DNA from: Trichomonas vaginalis G3
Lineage: Eukaryota; Parabasalia; Trichomonadida; Trichomonadidae
Direction of reading: 5' to 3'
Length of the DNA: 64,000 nucleotides
NCBI RefSeq assembly: GCF_026262505.1
Contig: NC_067203.1
Coordinates: 26,393,411 to 26,457,410 of the forward strand
Shown here: positions 29,301 through 39,738 of the stretch, piece by piece
How positions within the stretch are numbered: the stretch's first letter is position 1
Layout: each line of letters starts with the position of its first letter
Program-made: the position numbers and the translations under genes
The notes under the pieces: model-generated
Told to the model about the DNA's origin: nothing
Database searches by the model: none
The model's input: only the letters and a program-made list of their open reading frames with translations

Positions 29301-30365
29301 ATTCCACAAGATTTGAGACTTCAATCTCTTGTTTTCGCTATTTTTGTCACTTCACAAAACTGTTTACAGTTTTACGACAACATTTTACAGGCGTTGAAAC
29401 GTTTGCAAGAATACTATCCTTCTTTGGAAGAATCCTATTATATTTTGGACGCTTTCAAACACGGAGGAAGTCATTTAGACGCTGTAGAAGTTCTCTTCAA
29501 GAGTTGCGGTGATGATCTCTCAATTTTCCATATCGTTCCATTCACAAAATTTTCAAAGGAAAGTGCGGTTTTGGGATATGGTCGAATGATGATGAATTCT
29601 TCACGCCCTTTACTTTTTGAAATTTTAGCGTTGAAAGATTCTGCCAAATTACAAATTCTCAAAGTAACACCGTATTTGAAGCGTCTTGGCCCAGAAAGAT
29701 ATGGAGAACAGCCATTGATGGAGTTGTTGGATTTGATTATTGGCGAAATCAAGTCTGTCCACAAGAGTTATGAAGAAAGGAAAGAAGCTTTCATTTGTTT
29801 GGAGTCAATTTTCGATTGGCTTCCACAGAATGTCCAACAAAACAAATTGCCATTGATCATTGAATCATTGATTGACGTGTTGAAGACAGGAAATGTAATT
29901 ATTGAGTTGTTTAGATTGATTATTTCGATGTGTGACAACTTGAACATTGTTTCAAGTGCTTGTTTCGCAAATAATTTGCATTATCTTGTTGTTTTGTCGC
30001 TTTGTTATTGTATAAGAGATTTCAAATTGCAGCAGAAAGAGAAAATAATTGCTTTCGAAAGATTGTGTCAGTCTGCTGGAGTTCTATCGTGCGGAAAAAC
30101 TCCAAGAGATGATTTCATCTCCATTTTGCCAACATTCTGCAGAGATTGCAAACCAAACATGATAACGGAAGCAATCTCTTTCTTGAATGATGAAAAAGTC
30201 GGAGTCAGAGTTGAATGCAGTTTCATTGTTTGCGCGGCAATTCAGGTTGGAAAGGCTCCAACAACTGCACATTACTCACTGTCTACGATATTAACTACTC
30301 AGGTATCTGATGAATTAAAGTGCGGAGTACTTAGAGCACTTAAAGCATTCCCTCCTCCATTGTAA
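26382..30365 (+). CDS. Large HEAT/ARM-type helical-solenoid protein, 1327 aa
   Basis: A single uninterrupted ORF, the longest in the window. The sequence is made throughout of paired amphipathic helices (e.g. DSVKSIASQSAKLFGKHKIT near the start; EKVGVRVECSFIVCAAIQVG near the end), as in HEAT/ARM repeat scaffolds. No catalytic motif, membrane span or low-complexity tract is seen. The N-terminal repeat style and large size are compatible with the maestro (MROH) HEAT family, but a vesicle-coat, condensin-like or importin-like solenoid is not excluded. An initiator motif lies just upstream. The start is well supported; function unknown. Confidence 0.85.
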   Translation: MIDENSLNSCLRLLLEDTTDSVKSIASQSAKLFGKHKITVISTIFKIMKENIDEKQEKCINYFKILEEISQRDDFEINHAKTITENVFDLLSSYDEKKFNLVKPSISLLIIYAKNYPEMIYQMFNTIFGENVKVNYFYLSYLLKCLLLRDQYISIYISGVLDRLLKQFTRREESEPYVEIFIDIFLASLQVINTKDIPAAFSLIYDKVFDPYYIDNEQIRSKVFKFLSVAVATISPSDASPKITQVAATIKKYISQKETASQITTVAAALFSRADVNAIGLREALSSLTDPLLNYIKQNYKAFVSQTDFEVLRGIPEAVRALSSVRDHTGEKLVDRCLSSLHEESSLYVLSNLQLTSEEKHKISNEFPGLLTQSTNQSQRDLILQLFAEICSSVTDVGPVAPQIIRISSASRNYQQEFERKLLQNITSDHILGGLFDAAFDPHFISSAKLCFAILKNSSRENLVSNLPKDSVLAKTFLYLTSLYFSPHSKCDIMYSVGTTFNIQELINASEVLYDKNCHSCIYRFTTKFFKNLTVSETFLDDVFSFHKQLMNEQHPDVPNRPLLNQQAQNSFKSSLFTICAAFCNKDKLHSLVKGIDIKNIEESSQFADDLFLIENVNGNPTLSKDLFNKKITKKTEDSLGRRIFLLEYGSKQNPPQNTEYLFEEDIPPQISAAVQRRILKSVCENPENHINLIYRLLTSNQTCVQRCSIRSLLLLVKKYNVELNKDILKRAVSVLCQNINHMSLIKELMQFTNTVYNFENLLQFIFEGNDFPYDIKPDFIQNCQKPNDLRTPIVAASISMLLQDDRSVSLFTQCLQKIFMCSRQWDNFILYYLPSASEDDSHIFMKTYFECLNYNSPWNTIAQNCLNVVYKDDRLLTSLLSASDGFLYESVYKAKSIEYFTNVAKILYEKDKNMFVGALIDNKKVTASSTVISLLNFLGSLSYCMECALRKSVSDDNFMHQTVLRLISSTSKIPQDLRLQSLVFAIFVTSQNCLQFYDNILQALKRLQEYYPSLEESYYILDAFKHGGSHLDAVEVLFKSCGDDLSIFHIVPFTKFSKESAVLGYGRMMMNSSRPLLFEILALKDSAKLQILKVTPYLKRLGPERYGEQPLMELLDLIIGEIKSVHKSYEERKEAFICLESIFDWLPQNVQQNKLPLIIESLIDVLKTGNVIIELFRLIISMCDNLNIVSSACFANNLHYLVVLSLCYCIRDFKLQQKEKIIAFERLCQSAGVLSCGKTPRDDFISILPTFCRDCKPNMITEAISFLNDEKVGVRVECSFIVCAAIQVGKAPTTAHYSLSTILTTQVSDELKCGVLRALKAFPPPL

Positions 30366-30822
30366 TTATTTGATTATCATCAAACAAAAAATTAATTATC
30401 CTTTTCTTAAAAAATCTTCTATTTTTATTATTTGAAAACATTTTTTTTAGAAGATTTGGAAGTGAAATGAGCTGAATGCCATATTTCATTCATAAATCAA
30501 AATCTAAATTATGCTCTTACTGTTTTGTTATCTGACTATTGATTTGAGTATCTTTATGTTAATTATGGCTCTTTGTATTTTAATGCTTTTCAAGTTAATC
30601 ATATATCTATTAGGATATAAATTTGAAATTGGATATAAAAAAAATCAAGATTTAATACCTAATTGAGAGATAATAATATTAATATGAAAGCAAACCCTTC
30701 GGATATAATTACTATGCAATATAAAACTTACACGCTGAATTGTAACCTCCTGCATTTGGATTATGTGAAGATAACACTTCTGAAAAAAATAAATAAAATT
30801 AAAAAGTATTTGCTTTTACTAC
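30366..30822. other. Intergenic, nothing recognised
   Basis: AT-rich sequence between the 3' end of the solenoid gene and the 3' end of the convergent glycine-rich pseudogene. A short ORF (30663-30848) has random-looking composition. Confidence 0.5.
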
Positions 30823-31790
30823 TTAACAGAGAAATAAGTTCATTATGAAATAAAAGTATGCACTATCGAGGTTTCGTCCGATTTTCAACGGAATTGAGCA
30901 TAGTATTCGAATCGGAATACCATAGTTTTTAGGAAAATAATTTTCTGATAAAGGCGCTATGATGGCATGTCCATTACCATAATGCCCAATTTCTGGAGTA
31001 TATTTATTTAGAATTGGAGAAGGCATTATGCTGTTTCCGTCTCTCATTTTAGGATTCTCAAATTTTATTCCTGAGTAATGAATTGATGGATCATCTGCGG
31101 TGGAAAATATAGGGTTCTCCATTGTGAAATTTTTATCTACAGAAATACATCCTGGATATCCGCTGATGTACGAACTTCCCCCTCCAGCAGAGCCAATAGT
31201 CGCATCAAAGCTTGTTCCTCCTCCAAAATAACCTCCACCAGCTCCTGCATTGCCGTTATTTCCTGCTATTGCTCCATTTCCACCTCCTAATCCAAACCTC
31301 CCTTTATAAAACCCATCACCACCAGAAGTTTGGTTTCCTCCTTTACCATCGCTATCGAAACCCTTTATACCACCACCTGAGCCAGCAGGACTCATCACAT
31401 CATGGCCACCACCACCAGCTGCCACCATAATTCGACTTTTCAATCCGGTTTCATTGTAATAGGGGCCTGGATGCAATCTGACATCAGTAGCACCGCCGCC
31501 GCCTACTTGGCCAGGACCGCCACCACCGTAGGAATATTGGGTCTGACGTGCTGTACCATGGGCTCCAACATGAATATAGAGTGTCAAATTATTTTGAAGC
31601 AATAAAATCCCACTCGTATAGGCGCCATTCCCCTGATTGGTTCCATTGACTGTTTCACCGCTTGCACCCCAACAGTCAATTTTTCAGGCTCCTGGAGATA
31701 AATTGATCTCATAAGGGACTGAATCAAAATAGTTAGCGCCATTATAAGCCAAATCATAGACAGGTTCAATAAAATACAATTAGAATGTCA
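30823..31790 (-). pseudogene. Glycine-rich (ALK/LTK-type) protein, host pseudogene
   Basis: Minus-strand sequence typical of the large trichomonad glycine-rich family: a YNG-like start (VYDLAYNGANYFDSVPYEIN), CWGASGE, YTSGILLLQNNLTLYIHVGA, then GGGG clusters with GGGGATDVRL and VAAGGGGHDV, and a C-terminal GYPGC. In the family this is an extracellular-type domain like the glycine-rich part of ALK receptors. An in-frame TGA (bases 31684-31686) lies early in the domain, before CWGASGE, and no ATG with a signal peptide is seen upstream. The 3' part (30823-31602) is open for 259 residues. It is probably a truncated, silent copy. Confidence 0.65.
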
Positions 31791-32204
31791 GACAAAGATT
31801 CTCAAAATGATGATAATGGTCAAGCATCAATAATAGTAATAGCGATGAATAAAGTTACGCAAAAGATAAGATCCTGCTCGAATATGCAGATAATTTAAGT
31901 TGTTGTAATGAATTATTTATTTGAATTTTTTAACATTGATTTCCAAACTGTGACTGCTACTGATATCATAATTTTTCGTCCTACTGATTCAATCTTGATA
32001 ACAATTTTACTGTTTTCCCTTTGATTTGAAAAACGATATTAACAAATCTGTTGAATCCGTCAAAATTAATGATAAGTTAACATTTTTAGAGATCAGCAAA
32101 ATGTTACCAATGTATACGAAAGTATCAATTTTAATTTTGTATTTTTTTGATAAATCTTTATGTAATTAAATAATGTTTGGAGATAATTTTATTATGATGT
32201 ATGT
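31791..32204. other. Intergenic, nothing recognised
   Basis: AT-rich gap between two minus-strand host pseudogenes; no ORF or repeat of note. Confidence 0.5.
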
Positions 32205-32993
32205 TTAGGCATCCCACTCTTGCTTGTTCTCCCACTCTTCGTTTGTGGCACCAGCCTTGATTTCAGACTTTGGAACAGCGGCGTTGATGATAGCGCCTTC
32301 TTCAGAGACTGTCTCTTCGTCTTCAGCCTCGAGAGCCTCAGTGATCTTGGCTTCATCAGCGGCATCGCGGTAGAAGAAGAGGTCTGGAATGACAGACCAC
32401 TCCTGTGTACGTGTAAGAGCACCACGGAGGCAGAGGACTTCACGTGTGAGGAGCCACATGAGGAGACTCATGGAGTTTTTTTTCGTAGTGTTGAATGAGA
32501 TGACGCAGTCGACGTAGTCGAGGTGGGCATCTGTATCGCAAAGAGCAATGCATGGGATGTTAGCGTAGGCAGCTTAGTGAACGGCCTGGGAGTTTGTGTT
32601 TGGATCGCAGACAATCATGAGGCGTGGTTCGCAGAAGTTCTTAATGAAATAGTTTGTGAAGAGACCTGGTGTGAGACGCTGCTCAACGTAGTTAGCGCCG
32701 AGGAATTCAGCGAATTTGTGGACAGCGTGTACCGAAGGACTTTGTGGAAATGGCAAGAACATCCTTTGGTTCTTCGACGGCGTAGATCATACGAGCAGCA
32801 AGCTTGATCTTCTCGTATGTCATGGCGAGGTTGATAATTTGTGTGCTATCTCCTTTCTGGATGTGAAGACGTATGGCTTCATTCCGAAGGAGAGGTTTGT
32901 GGAGCCGAGGTAAACCTTAGCAGCAAGCATCATCTTGATCAAGGCTTCGCGACCAGGATTATCAGTAGCAGTATTTATGAAAGGTCCTAACAT
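32205..32993 (-). pseudogene. RPSA: 40S ribosomal protein SA (uS2) pseudogene
   Basis: Clear uS2/RPSA sequence on the minus strand in pieces: MLAAKVYLGSTNLSFGMKPY, INLAMTYEKIKLAARMIYAV, VHKFAEFLGANYVEQRLTPG, FTNYFIKNFCEPRLMIVCDP, then SLLMWLLTREVLCLRGALTR and a C-terminus ending KQEWDA. Intact RPSA is an essential small-subunit protein. This copy has two frameshifts (near 32840-32862 and near 32720-32732) and an in-frame TAA at about 32574-32576, and its N-terminus starts a little late (MLGPFINTATDNPGREALIK). The region is GC-richer than its surroundings, as expected of a highly expressed gene's codon use. A working copy must exist elsewhere. Confidence 0.9.
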
Positions 32994-34294
32994 ACCCTTT
33001 CAATTTCAAGCATTAGTATGAAAAAAAATTTTATTAACCAACTAGTATTCTAGGTGATGCAATACATATACATTGAATGAAAAATATATATTTCATGATT
33101 ATGGGGTTATTTCGAGAAGAAATGAAATCATTAAAACACAAAATGTGATTTTTAACGAACATTTCTGATGAAAATATATATAAAATATATTAATAAGATT
33201 AATTATAGATTTCGATTTTTCCAAAAATATTTCATTTTATTAATTTTCAAGTAAATAAATATAAAATTCAAGATTTAAAATCATTTTTCAAATTTTTTTT
33301 GGAATTTTAAAATATCATTATAAAGTTTATTCAGAATGTAATCATCCATATATCAATTTTTTACATACAAATCGAGTCAGTTTAGTATTTATAAATATTT
33401 CTTTCTGATATCAAAAGGAAAATTACTTTTCGCAATATTTAGGAGTTTAACGGAACAATAGGAGATGAAGTAGGACTTGGTGATTCTATTCTTATCATTT
33501 TATTAATGAATTTGAACAGATTGAAGGCAATCCTAAATTCAAACCAACAATACAAGTTCGAGGAACTTGCTATTCCATCAAGAGAAAAACAGTTCTTAAG
33601 CATAAATATTAATAAATAGCTTATAATATACAAAAAAATCTTATTTAATTTCACTTACAACAGCTGCTATATCAAAATTTCATTTACGAAATAAATTATA
33701 ACGCATCCTTTCACTAACACAGACATACACTCATGTTTGATTGTTCAATCAACGATCAATGTTAAAAATCTCAAATCATCTTTCAAAACCAGAAGCTACG
33801 TATAAATTTATGCATACTTTGATCTGATTTCATAAAATGTAATGAAGATTTTTCGGGCGAATATATGCCTCTAACCTTTTAACTTCTTTATGAAGCATTG
33901 CACTGCAATCTACACTTCTGACTAAAACATATATCAATTAGGCGCCTTCGATTAGTTTATCAGAATTTTCTTGAAATCTCTCTGGATAAATCAAAATAAA
34001 TGTCTAATTTTTCTAAGATACATTGAGGTATATTTAATTACCTAATTTAATTGAACTTTTCATAATTTTGAAAGAATGGTTTTGCCCTCAATGCATTAAT
34101 TTATTTCTTCTTTGTAAGAAATCAATTTAGAATGTATTTAGAACACATATTAGGAGAAATACTCTTCATCAGAGAATTTCTCCATCAAAAATTTTATGAT
34201 TATTTTGAGGATACAAAAGCATCGTTGCGCAGGATTCATAAAAATAGCAAGATTTAAACAGAAAAGAAACATGATAATTTATAAGAATAAAAAT
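32994..34294. other. AT-rich intergenic region, nothing recognised
   Basis: No convincing ORF (the 71-residue frame at 33439-33654 has random composition), RNA gene or ordered repeat seen. Confidence 0.5.
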
Positions 34295-35011
34295 TCAAAA
34301 CAGATTATTAACTTTTTCATCCTTAGGAACTGCTTCTAAAATATCTTTCTTATCAATATAGCCCACATTTCTTCTTTGCATTGAGGTTAAGCAGGTCTTG
34401 GTCATCCTTCTAGCCGTTGGAACCGATGGTATAGACTTATTTAGTCCTAAATTAAAGTCTGTACCATCCTCATTGAGATGGGCGCAAACATTTGCGAAAA
34501 ATGGCTGGAATTGAAAATCACCTGGATAACCATTAAATTTTTGAGTGAAGGCATAAACAAAGCAGGGAGATAAATTAGCGAAAGTCATCTGATTCTTATC
34601 TGAACATTCGATTACATGTTGTAATAAGTGGAAAATTCGTGCAATACAAAGTCTGGCGGTTAGACTTATATGAGAAAGAACGTCTATAGTTGCTCTTGTA
34701 ATATCAGGGCCATAGTACGTGGAGACGATGGATGGCGGTAATAATGGGGTTGGTAATTCCATTAACCATAATTTCAAAAATGAAGCTACGTCATAAACTG
34801 TACTTTCTGGGGGAATGGTAGGAACATGTTGAGAAATTGTTTCGTTGATTAATAAAGCTTGAGCACGACTTCCGTTTAACCTGAATATTCCAACCTCAGT
34901 AATGTTGTCTTCAATGAATTGGAGAATTGGTTCTAAAAATACAGGGACACTGTCTTTTGTAGTGGGAAGGAAACTTAAATCGACTTTAATCGTGGTTCTA
35001 TGGTATTTCAT
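34295..35011 (-). CDS. RhoGAP-domain protein
   Basis: A 238-residue protein that is mostly one RhoGAP domain, which speeds GTP hydrolysis by Rho/Rac-type GTPases and so shapes the actin cytoskeleton and membrane traffic. Seen: VPVFLEPILQFIEDN, the arginine finger in GIFRLNGS (Arg 44), DVASFLKLWLMELPTPLLPP with the conserved Lys 80, and NLSPCF with the conserved Asn 146. All the expected catalytic and structural positions are present. A short basic-acidic tail (residues 195-238) follows. Trichomonads have many such small GAPs. No neighbours suggest a partner. Confidence 0.88.
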   Translation of the reverse strand: MKYHRTTIKVDLSFLPTTKDSVPVFLEPILQFIEDNITEVGIFRLNGSRAQALLINETISQHVPTIPPESTVYDVASFLKLWLMELPTPLLPPSIVSTYYGPDITRATIDVLSHISLTARLCIARIFHLLQHVIECSDKNQMTFANLSPCFVYAFTQKFNGYPGDFQFQPFFANVCAHLNEDGTDFNLGLNKSIPSVPTARRMTKTCLTSMQRRNVGYIDKKDILEAVPKDEKVNNLF

Positions 35012-35369
35012 GAGTAGATCTAAAATTTGATTTGAGAGAAAAAATATCGTCCTCTTATAAATAAATTTACTTGGCGGTTTTATACACTAAAAGTGTTCAG
35101 AAAAATCAAGTCACTTTTCTAAATTTGAGAAAAATAAAAAATTTGATTGGTAGATTAATGAAAGTAAGATATTAAGCGACAATTTAAGAACATTTTTGAG
35201 TTATATAAAATTTAATTGAATTTTAAATGAAAAATTTGTAAATAGTAATGACAATATATGAATATATAGTTAATTCTATATTTCGATGAATTATTGAATT
35301 GAATAGACTATCAAAATCCAATTTACATATTATCGTAATATCAAATGAATAAGGTGTAATAAACAGAAA

Positions 35370-36602
35370 TTCATCAAAAGTGACAGCTCTCAATTTTTTG
35401 ACATTTGTAAATTCTAAATTGAATGAGAAAAATGAAATAATACTAAGCATAATACAATATTCTAGATTTAATTATAATTAGGAAAAAGTTAGTTTTGAGA
35501 GTACTTTTCATAGGCATATAGAATGAAATCTTCTGAAAAATAATATCACATAAACTCATATTATTTTCTAATATATAACTATTTTATATAAAAATCAAAT
35601 TCAATGATCTTAAAAGCGAAGGATAAACCTCAAAATTTACGAATATAATGAGTGGGAATATAATGCTTATCTATCATAAAAACCATATGAAATATCAATT
35701 TTTGCTTTACGCCTAATTTTTGACGACAATTAGCAAAAAATGTTAAATGTTAACACTCAGTCCATTTGAATATGAAAAATAAAATTGACTTTGATTAAAT
35801 GTTTTTATTTATCATGCAATTCTTCTTGCGACCAAAGATTTGAATAAAAGTTCAAAAAATAAGATAGCTTAAAAAATAATATACGGTAGTGTTTACTAAT
35901 AGATGAATAGTATATAAATTCTATTAAAATGGATTTGATCCATAAAAATATATAAAATTTGATCATAAATAAAATCGTTTTAAATTACTTCTTCATTTAA
36001 ATTATAACAATTATTTTTGGTTTTATATTTTTTTGGATCAAATCCATTTTAATAGAATTTATATACTATTCATCTATTAGTAAACACTACCGTATATTAT
36101 TTTTTAAGCTATCTTATTTTTTGAACTTTTATTCAAATCTTTGGTCGCAAGAAGAATTGCATGATAAATAAAAACATTTAATCAAAGTCAATTTTATTTT
36201 TCATATTCAAATGGACTGAATGTTAACATTTAACATTTTTTGCTAATTGTCGTCAAAAATTAGGCGTAAAGCAAAAATTGATATTTCATATGGTTTTATG
36301 ATAGATAAGCATTATATTCCCACTCATTATATTCGTAAATTTTGAGGTTTATCCTTCGCTTTTAAGATCATTGAATTTGATTTTTATATAAAATAGTTAT
36401 ATATTAGAAAATAATATGAGTTTATGTGATATTATTTTTCAGAAGATTTTGTGTTCTTCTTCAAAATTTTATTTTTTATTAAAAAGAATCTTTACAAAAT
36501 ATACATTTACTTTAATTAATATTTAAAAACGTGCTCTATCAAAAGTTCCAAAAATTCAATATTTTAGCTTTTCTGAGGTGTCACTTTTGATGAATTTCTG
36601 TT
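35370..36602. mobile_element. Foldback MITE, two about 420-bp arms
   Basis: The arms at about 35525-35943 and 36033-36448 are near-perfect reverse complements around an 89-bp loop, with inner ends TTCTATTAAAATGGATTTGA / TCAAATCCATTTTAATAGAA and outer ends near AAATCTTCTGAAAAATAATA. Beyond the arms, weaker inverted identity reappears at 35372 and 36577 (AAACAGAAATTCATCAAAAG), hinting at an older outer element. No transposase is seen. I did not find a convincing target duplication. Confidence 0.75.
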
Positions 36603-38041
36603 TACAACAAAGGTAATATTAAGGATAGCTGAGTTTTGAACGAATAAAAAAATACATTGAATATTTATGAGCAATTAGATCTGAAAAAGTTTGTGAAATG
36701 TAATACCGATGCTTACAATGTAGATTGAGATTTCTAAAATTGTAACAAAATTTTGAATAATGTTATTGAATGATCAGAATAAGATTTGAAAATTAATTAT
36801 AAGCTTATAATTATCAATCAAAAGAAAGAGAAACTGGAATTTAATTGAATTTGGCAAATTCAATGCGTACCTTTCAATAAATTAAAAAGAATTGTCAAGA
36901 TTTTAATTTTAGAGACTCTTGGACTTTTGTTCAAGTGTAAATTATAATGCACTTTATCTTGTTGTAAAAAATGTCAACAAATTGAATTCGATTACTCCCA
37001 GCACCAATATGAAATATATATTATTATTCTATATTTTGATGAAAATCTTAAATGAAACTTTTTCAATTTCTATTTGACGTAAAATTTTTGAATGCTCAAA
37101 ATTTCTCTTATCATTATCAAAATAAAATTATTGTTACATTTATGATTACAAACCATTTTTGATTTTTTCCAAAATTTTACGATTGCGCTTTCAATTTAAA
37201 ATTTCCCTTTTATTTGAGAATCATCTATTTCATCGTATATACTATTTAATTTCACATTAATTTTTACTTAATTTTTTTTCATTCAATTTTTTTTCCCTCT
37301 CTCTACTGCATTTTCTTAATATATCACTATCTTCTTCAATATTAATCTAAAAATATGAGTTTTTTCCCTTTCAAATCGGGAAATTTGATTCACAAATTCT
37401 TATATTCATGTTATTGCTTAATCATATATTAAAATTTCAACCAATGACATTAAAATAGCTACAACAACACTATACATATATTAATAAACTCAAATTTAAT
37501 TTTCATTGAATTTTATCTTTAATATTTATTCCATATTCAATACAAAATCCCTTATTATCTAGTGTCCAAATCTGTATATTCCATTATTATTCCTTTTCCT
37601 GTAAAATTTTCTCAAAATTTACCTTCACGAAATTACATTTCATCATATTGCATATGAATTACTCGCTCTCCATTCCAATCACTTGTTTTTTCATTATCTC
37701 CAATTCCGGTAGGCGAAAAAAACAAGTAAAAAAATTCTGATACTTAGTCAAACTGATAATACTTATTGAACACCACAAAAGAACTTTACATCAAACCAGT
37801 TTGTATTATTAATTACAATTTCATAAAGAGAAAACGCTGAATATTGAAATCAATTCAATAAAATACAAAGAAACTTATTCAAAATAACAATTCAAAAAAT
37901 ACGAAATCTTAATGACATGTGTCAAGATATTTGAAATCCTCTTATGTATGTCCTATTAATTTTTTCAATATTTTTTTGAACAAAGTCCTCATTCAATTTG
38001 AATGTTCGTACCGTCATTTGAAATTATTACTTTGTCTCAAT
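36603..38041. other. AT-rich intergenic region, nothing recognised
   Basis: About 1.4 kb of very A/T-rich sequence upstream of the Pmp-like gene; no ORF with coding character or RNA gene seen. Confidence 0.5.
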
Positions 38042-38047
38042 TCATTT
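38042..38047 (+). promoter_or_regulatory. Initiator-like TCATTT before the Pmp-like gene
   Basis: TCATTT matches TCAYTW and lies 2 bases before the ATG at 38050. Its position mirrors the motif before the gene at 26382. Confidence 0.5.
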
Positions 38048-38049
38048 AA

Positions 38050-39450
38050 ATGCTCTCTTTCTTCGTCAGACAAGCCCTCTCATCATGGGAAGAGTTTTAT
38101 GGCAAAGATCCTATTTCTCATGACATGCACGATCTTCATACACATCAAGGAATCACAGGAAGTGATATCAATGGTCTTTATGTTCATGATTGCACATTCA
38201 TTGACATTCATTCGGATAATGAAAAGGGTGCAGCTTTGATGATTGAAGCTCATAAGAAATCTTTGTTCGAAAGACTTCTTTTCTCCAAATGTTCAGCTTT
38301 CGAAGGTGGTGCAATTTGCGCTTACCAGGGCCACATTATTTTCAATGGCCTTTGCGCTGATCAATGCACAGGAACAAATGGTGCATTTTTATATGTTAAT
38401 GCACCACTTCAGATTCATTATACATCTGCAGCCAAATGCTATGCAAAAGGCGATGGAAACCAAGACAGTTCCACAATGTTCATTAAAAAGCCAGAAGAAA
38501 GCATAGTTACACTTGATACAGTAAACCTGACTAAAAACACCGGTGAAGGTCGCGCAGGTTTATTCCAAGCATCCGGATACTGCACATACTCAACATTTGT
38601 TGACAATACATGCAAGTACAATCATTGTTTCCAGACATCAGAAGTTTTTACATACTTTGACCATGTAAACTTCGTCAGAAACGCAGTCACAGAGAACAAT
38701 GATAAAGCTGCATTATATGTCGGTACTCCATCCGTATCTACTAACTCTGTTGGCATCAAATCATGCATCTTTGAGTTTAATATGGCAGATTCCACCCGCT
38801 GGATCAAGACCGGAAAGAAGATTGTTCTTACAGATTGCTATCTTCCAAACGGAAACCAGAATAGCCAAAACATCGAAATTGATGAGCCACGTGCCGACAG
38901 CTATACTCATGCCATAACATACTATTATGTTGATGGTTATTGCATAACTGGAAAGACAGCTCCTCCACAGACACCTGTACAAACACTACAACCAACAACT
39001 CCTGTACAAACACTTCAACCAACAGAATCACAACAAAAAACAACTGAAGTCTCAACAGATGTCACAGTTGAATCATCAACCACCAAGAAATCAGCAAATG
39101 ATGGAGGACTGTCAACACCAACACCAACTACAAAGGCCTCAGAATCAGGAGTTAATTTGAAGGATGGTGAAACCTCCAATATCCTTAATAAGGTACCAAT
39201 ATGGGCACTAGTCTTGATTGTATTAGGAGTAGTGGCCATTATATCAGCTATTGTAGCTTATTCCGTAATTCGAAAGAGGAAAGGAAATACGGATATTTCT
39301 AGTGACGATTTCGTCTCTGAAGGAGCGGACGGAATTCGCTCAAAGGATCAGTCTGTTACGATTGATTATGATCTTAGAGATGCTGAAGAAGATCCATTCA
39401 AGCACGATTTTGAAAATGAAGATTCTATAGAAGAAGTCCTTGCTAAGTAA
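38050..39450 (+). CDS. Pmp-like beta-helix surface protein, type I membrane
   Basis: A 466-residue protein. Residues about 35-290 are short-strand repeats with conserved small residues and cysteines, including FEGGAICAYQG (the GGA[ILV] signature of polymorphic membrane proteins) and repeated turn motifs, predicting a right-handed beta-helix outside the cell. Residues about 300-375 are a T/P/S-rich stalk with repeated TPVQTLQPT. Then comes a membrane span (about 382-407, VPIWALVLIVLGVVAIISAI), a stop-transfer RKRKG and an acidic cytoplasmic tail. The signal peptide is weak (MLSFFVRQALSS), so the copy may be slightly 5' short, although the initiator just upstream supports this start. Such proteins are adhesin candidates in trichomonads. 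Confidence 0.82.
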   Translation: MLSFFVRQALSSWEEFYGKDPISHDMHDLHTHQGITGSDINGLYVHDCTFIDIHSDNEKGAALMIEAHKKSLFERLLFSKCSAFEGGAICAYQGHIIFNGLCADQCTGTNGAFLYVNAPLQIHYTSAAKCYAKGDGNQDSSTMFIKKPEESIVTLDTVNLTKNTGEGRAGLFQASGYCTYSTFVDNTCKYNHCFQTSEVFTYFDHVNFVRNAVTENNDKAALYVGTPSVSTNSVGIKSCIFEFNMADSTRWIKTGKKIVLTDCYLPNGNQNSQNIEIDEPRADSYTHAITYYYVDGYCITGKTAPPQTPVQTLQPTTPVQTLQPTESQQKTTEVSTDVTVESSTTKKSANDGGLSTPTPTTKASESGVNLKDGETSNILNKVPIWALVLIVLGVVAIISAIVAYSVIRKRKGNTDISSDDFVSEGADGIRSKDQSVTIDYDLRDAEEDPFKHDFENEDSIEEVLAK

Positions 39451-39605
39451 GTAAAAAAGTTTTTTATTTTTCTATTATTTGTACTTGATTTATTCTCTTT
39501 CCTTATAATAAATGAAGTATAAATGATCTTTTTATGCATTTATGTCCTACCGAATTAGGATTTAAACGACTAATATCTATCTACCGTTATAAATTTTGTT
39601 CCTTC

Positions 39606-39611
39606 GAATTT
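39606..39611. repeat. Left target-site duplication GAATTT of E2
   Basis: GAATTT directly precedes the element end here and directly follows the other end at 56330-56335. A 6-bp duplication is the hallmark of Polinton/Maverick integration. Confidence 0.9.
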
Positions 39612-39700
39612 AGTAGTAGGGTATGATGGGTTTTGTGACTTTTTTTGTAAACGTAAGAATTCATACAATATTGAACGATTTTGTATCATTATTTTTAACA
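39612..39700 (+). repeat. Left terminal inverted repeat of E2
   Basis: Begins AGTAGTAGGGTATGATGGG and matches, inverted, 56241-56329 (AGTAGTAGGATATGACGGG when read inward). The inner part is identical over about 45 bases. Confidence 0.92.
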
Positions 39701-39738
39701 TTAATTTTAAAATAATTTATTTTTTTATTCTTACATAA

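Noticed and set aside
30084-30272. Antisense ORFs within the solenoid gene
   Set aside because: Shadows of the 1327-aa frame.
32220-32913. Plus-strand ORFs in the RPSA region
   Set aside because: Antisense shadows of the GC-richer uS2 pseudogene.
37919-38239. 106-aa ORF overlapping the start of the Pmp-like gene
   Set aside because: Shadow frame; the Pmp-like frame has the initiator, domain motifs and membrane span.
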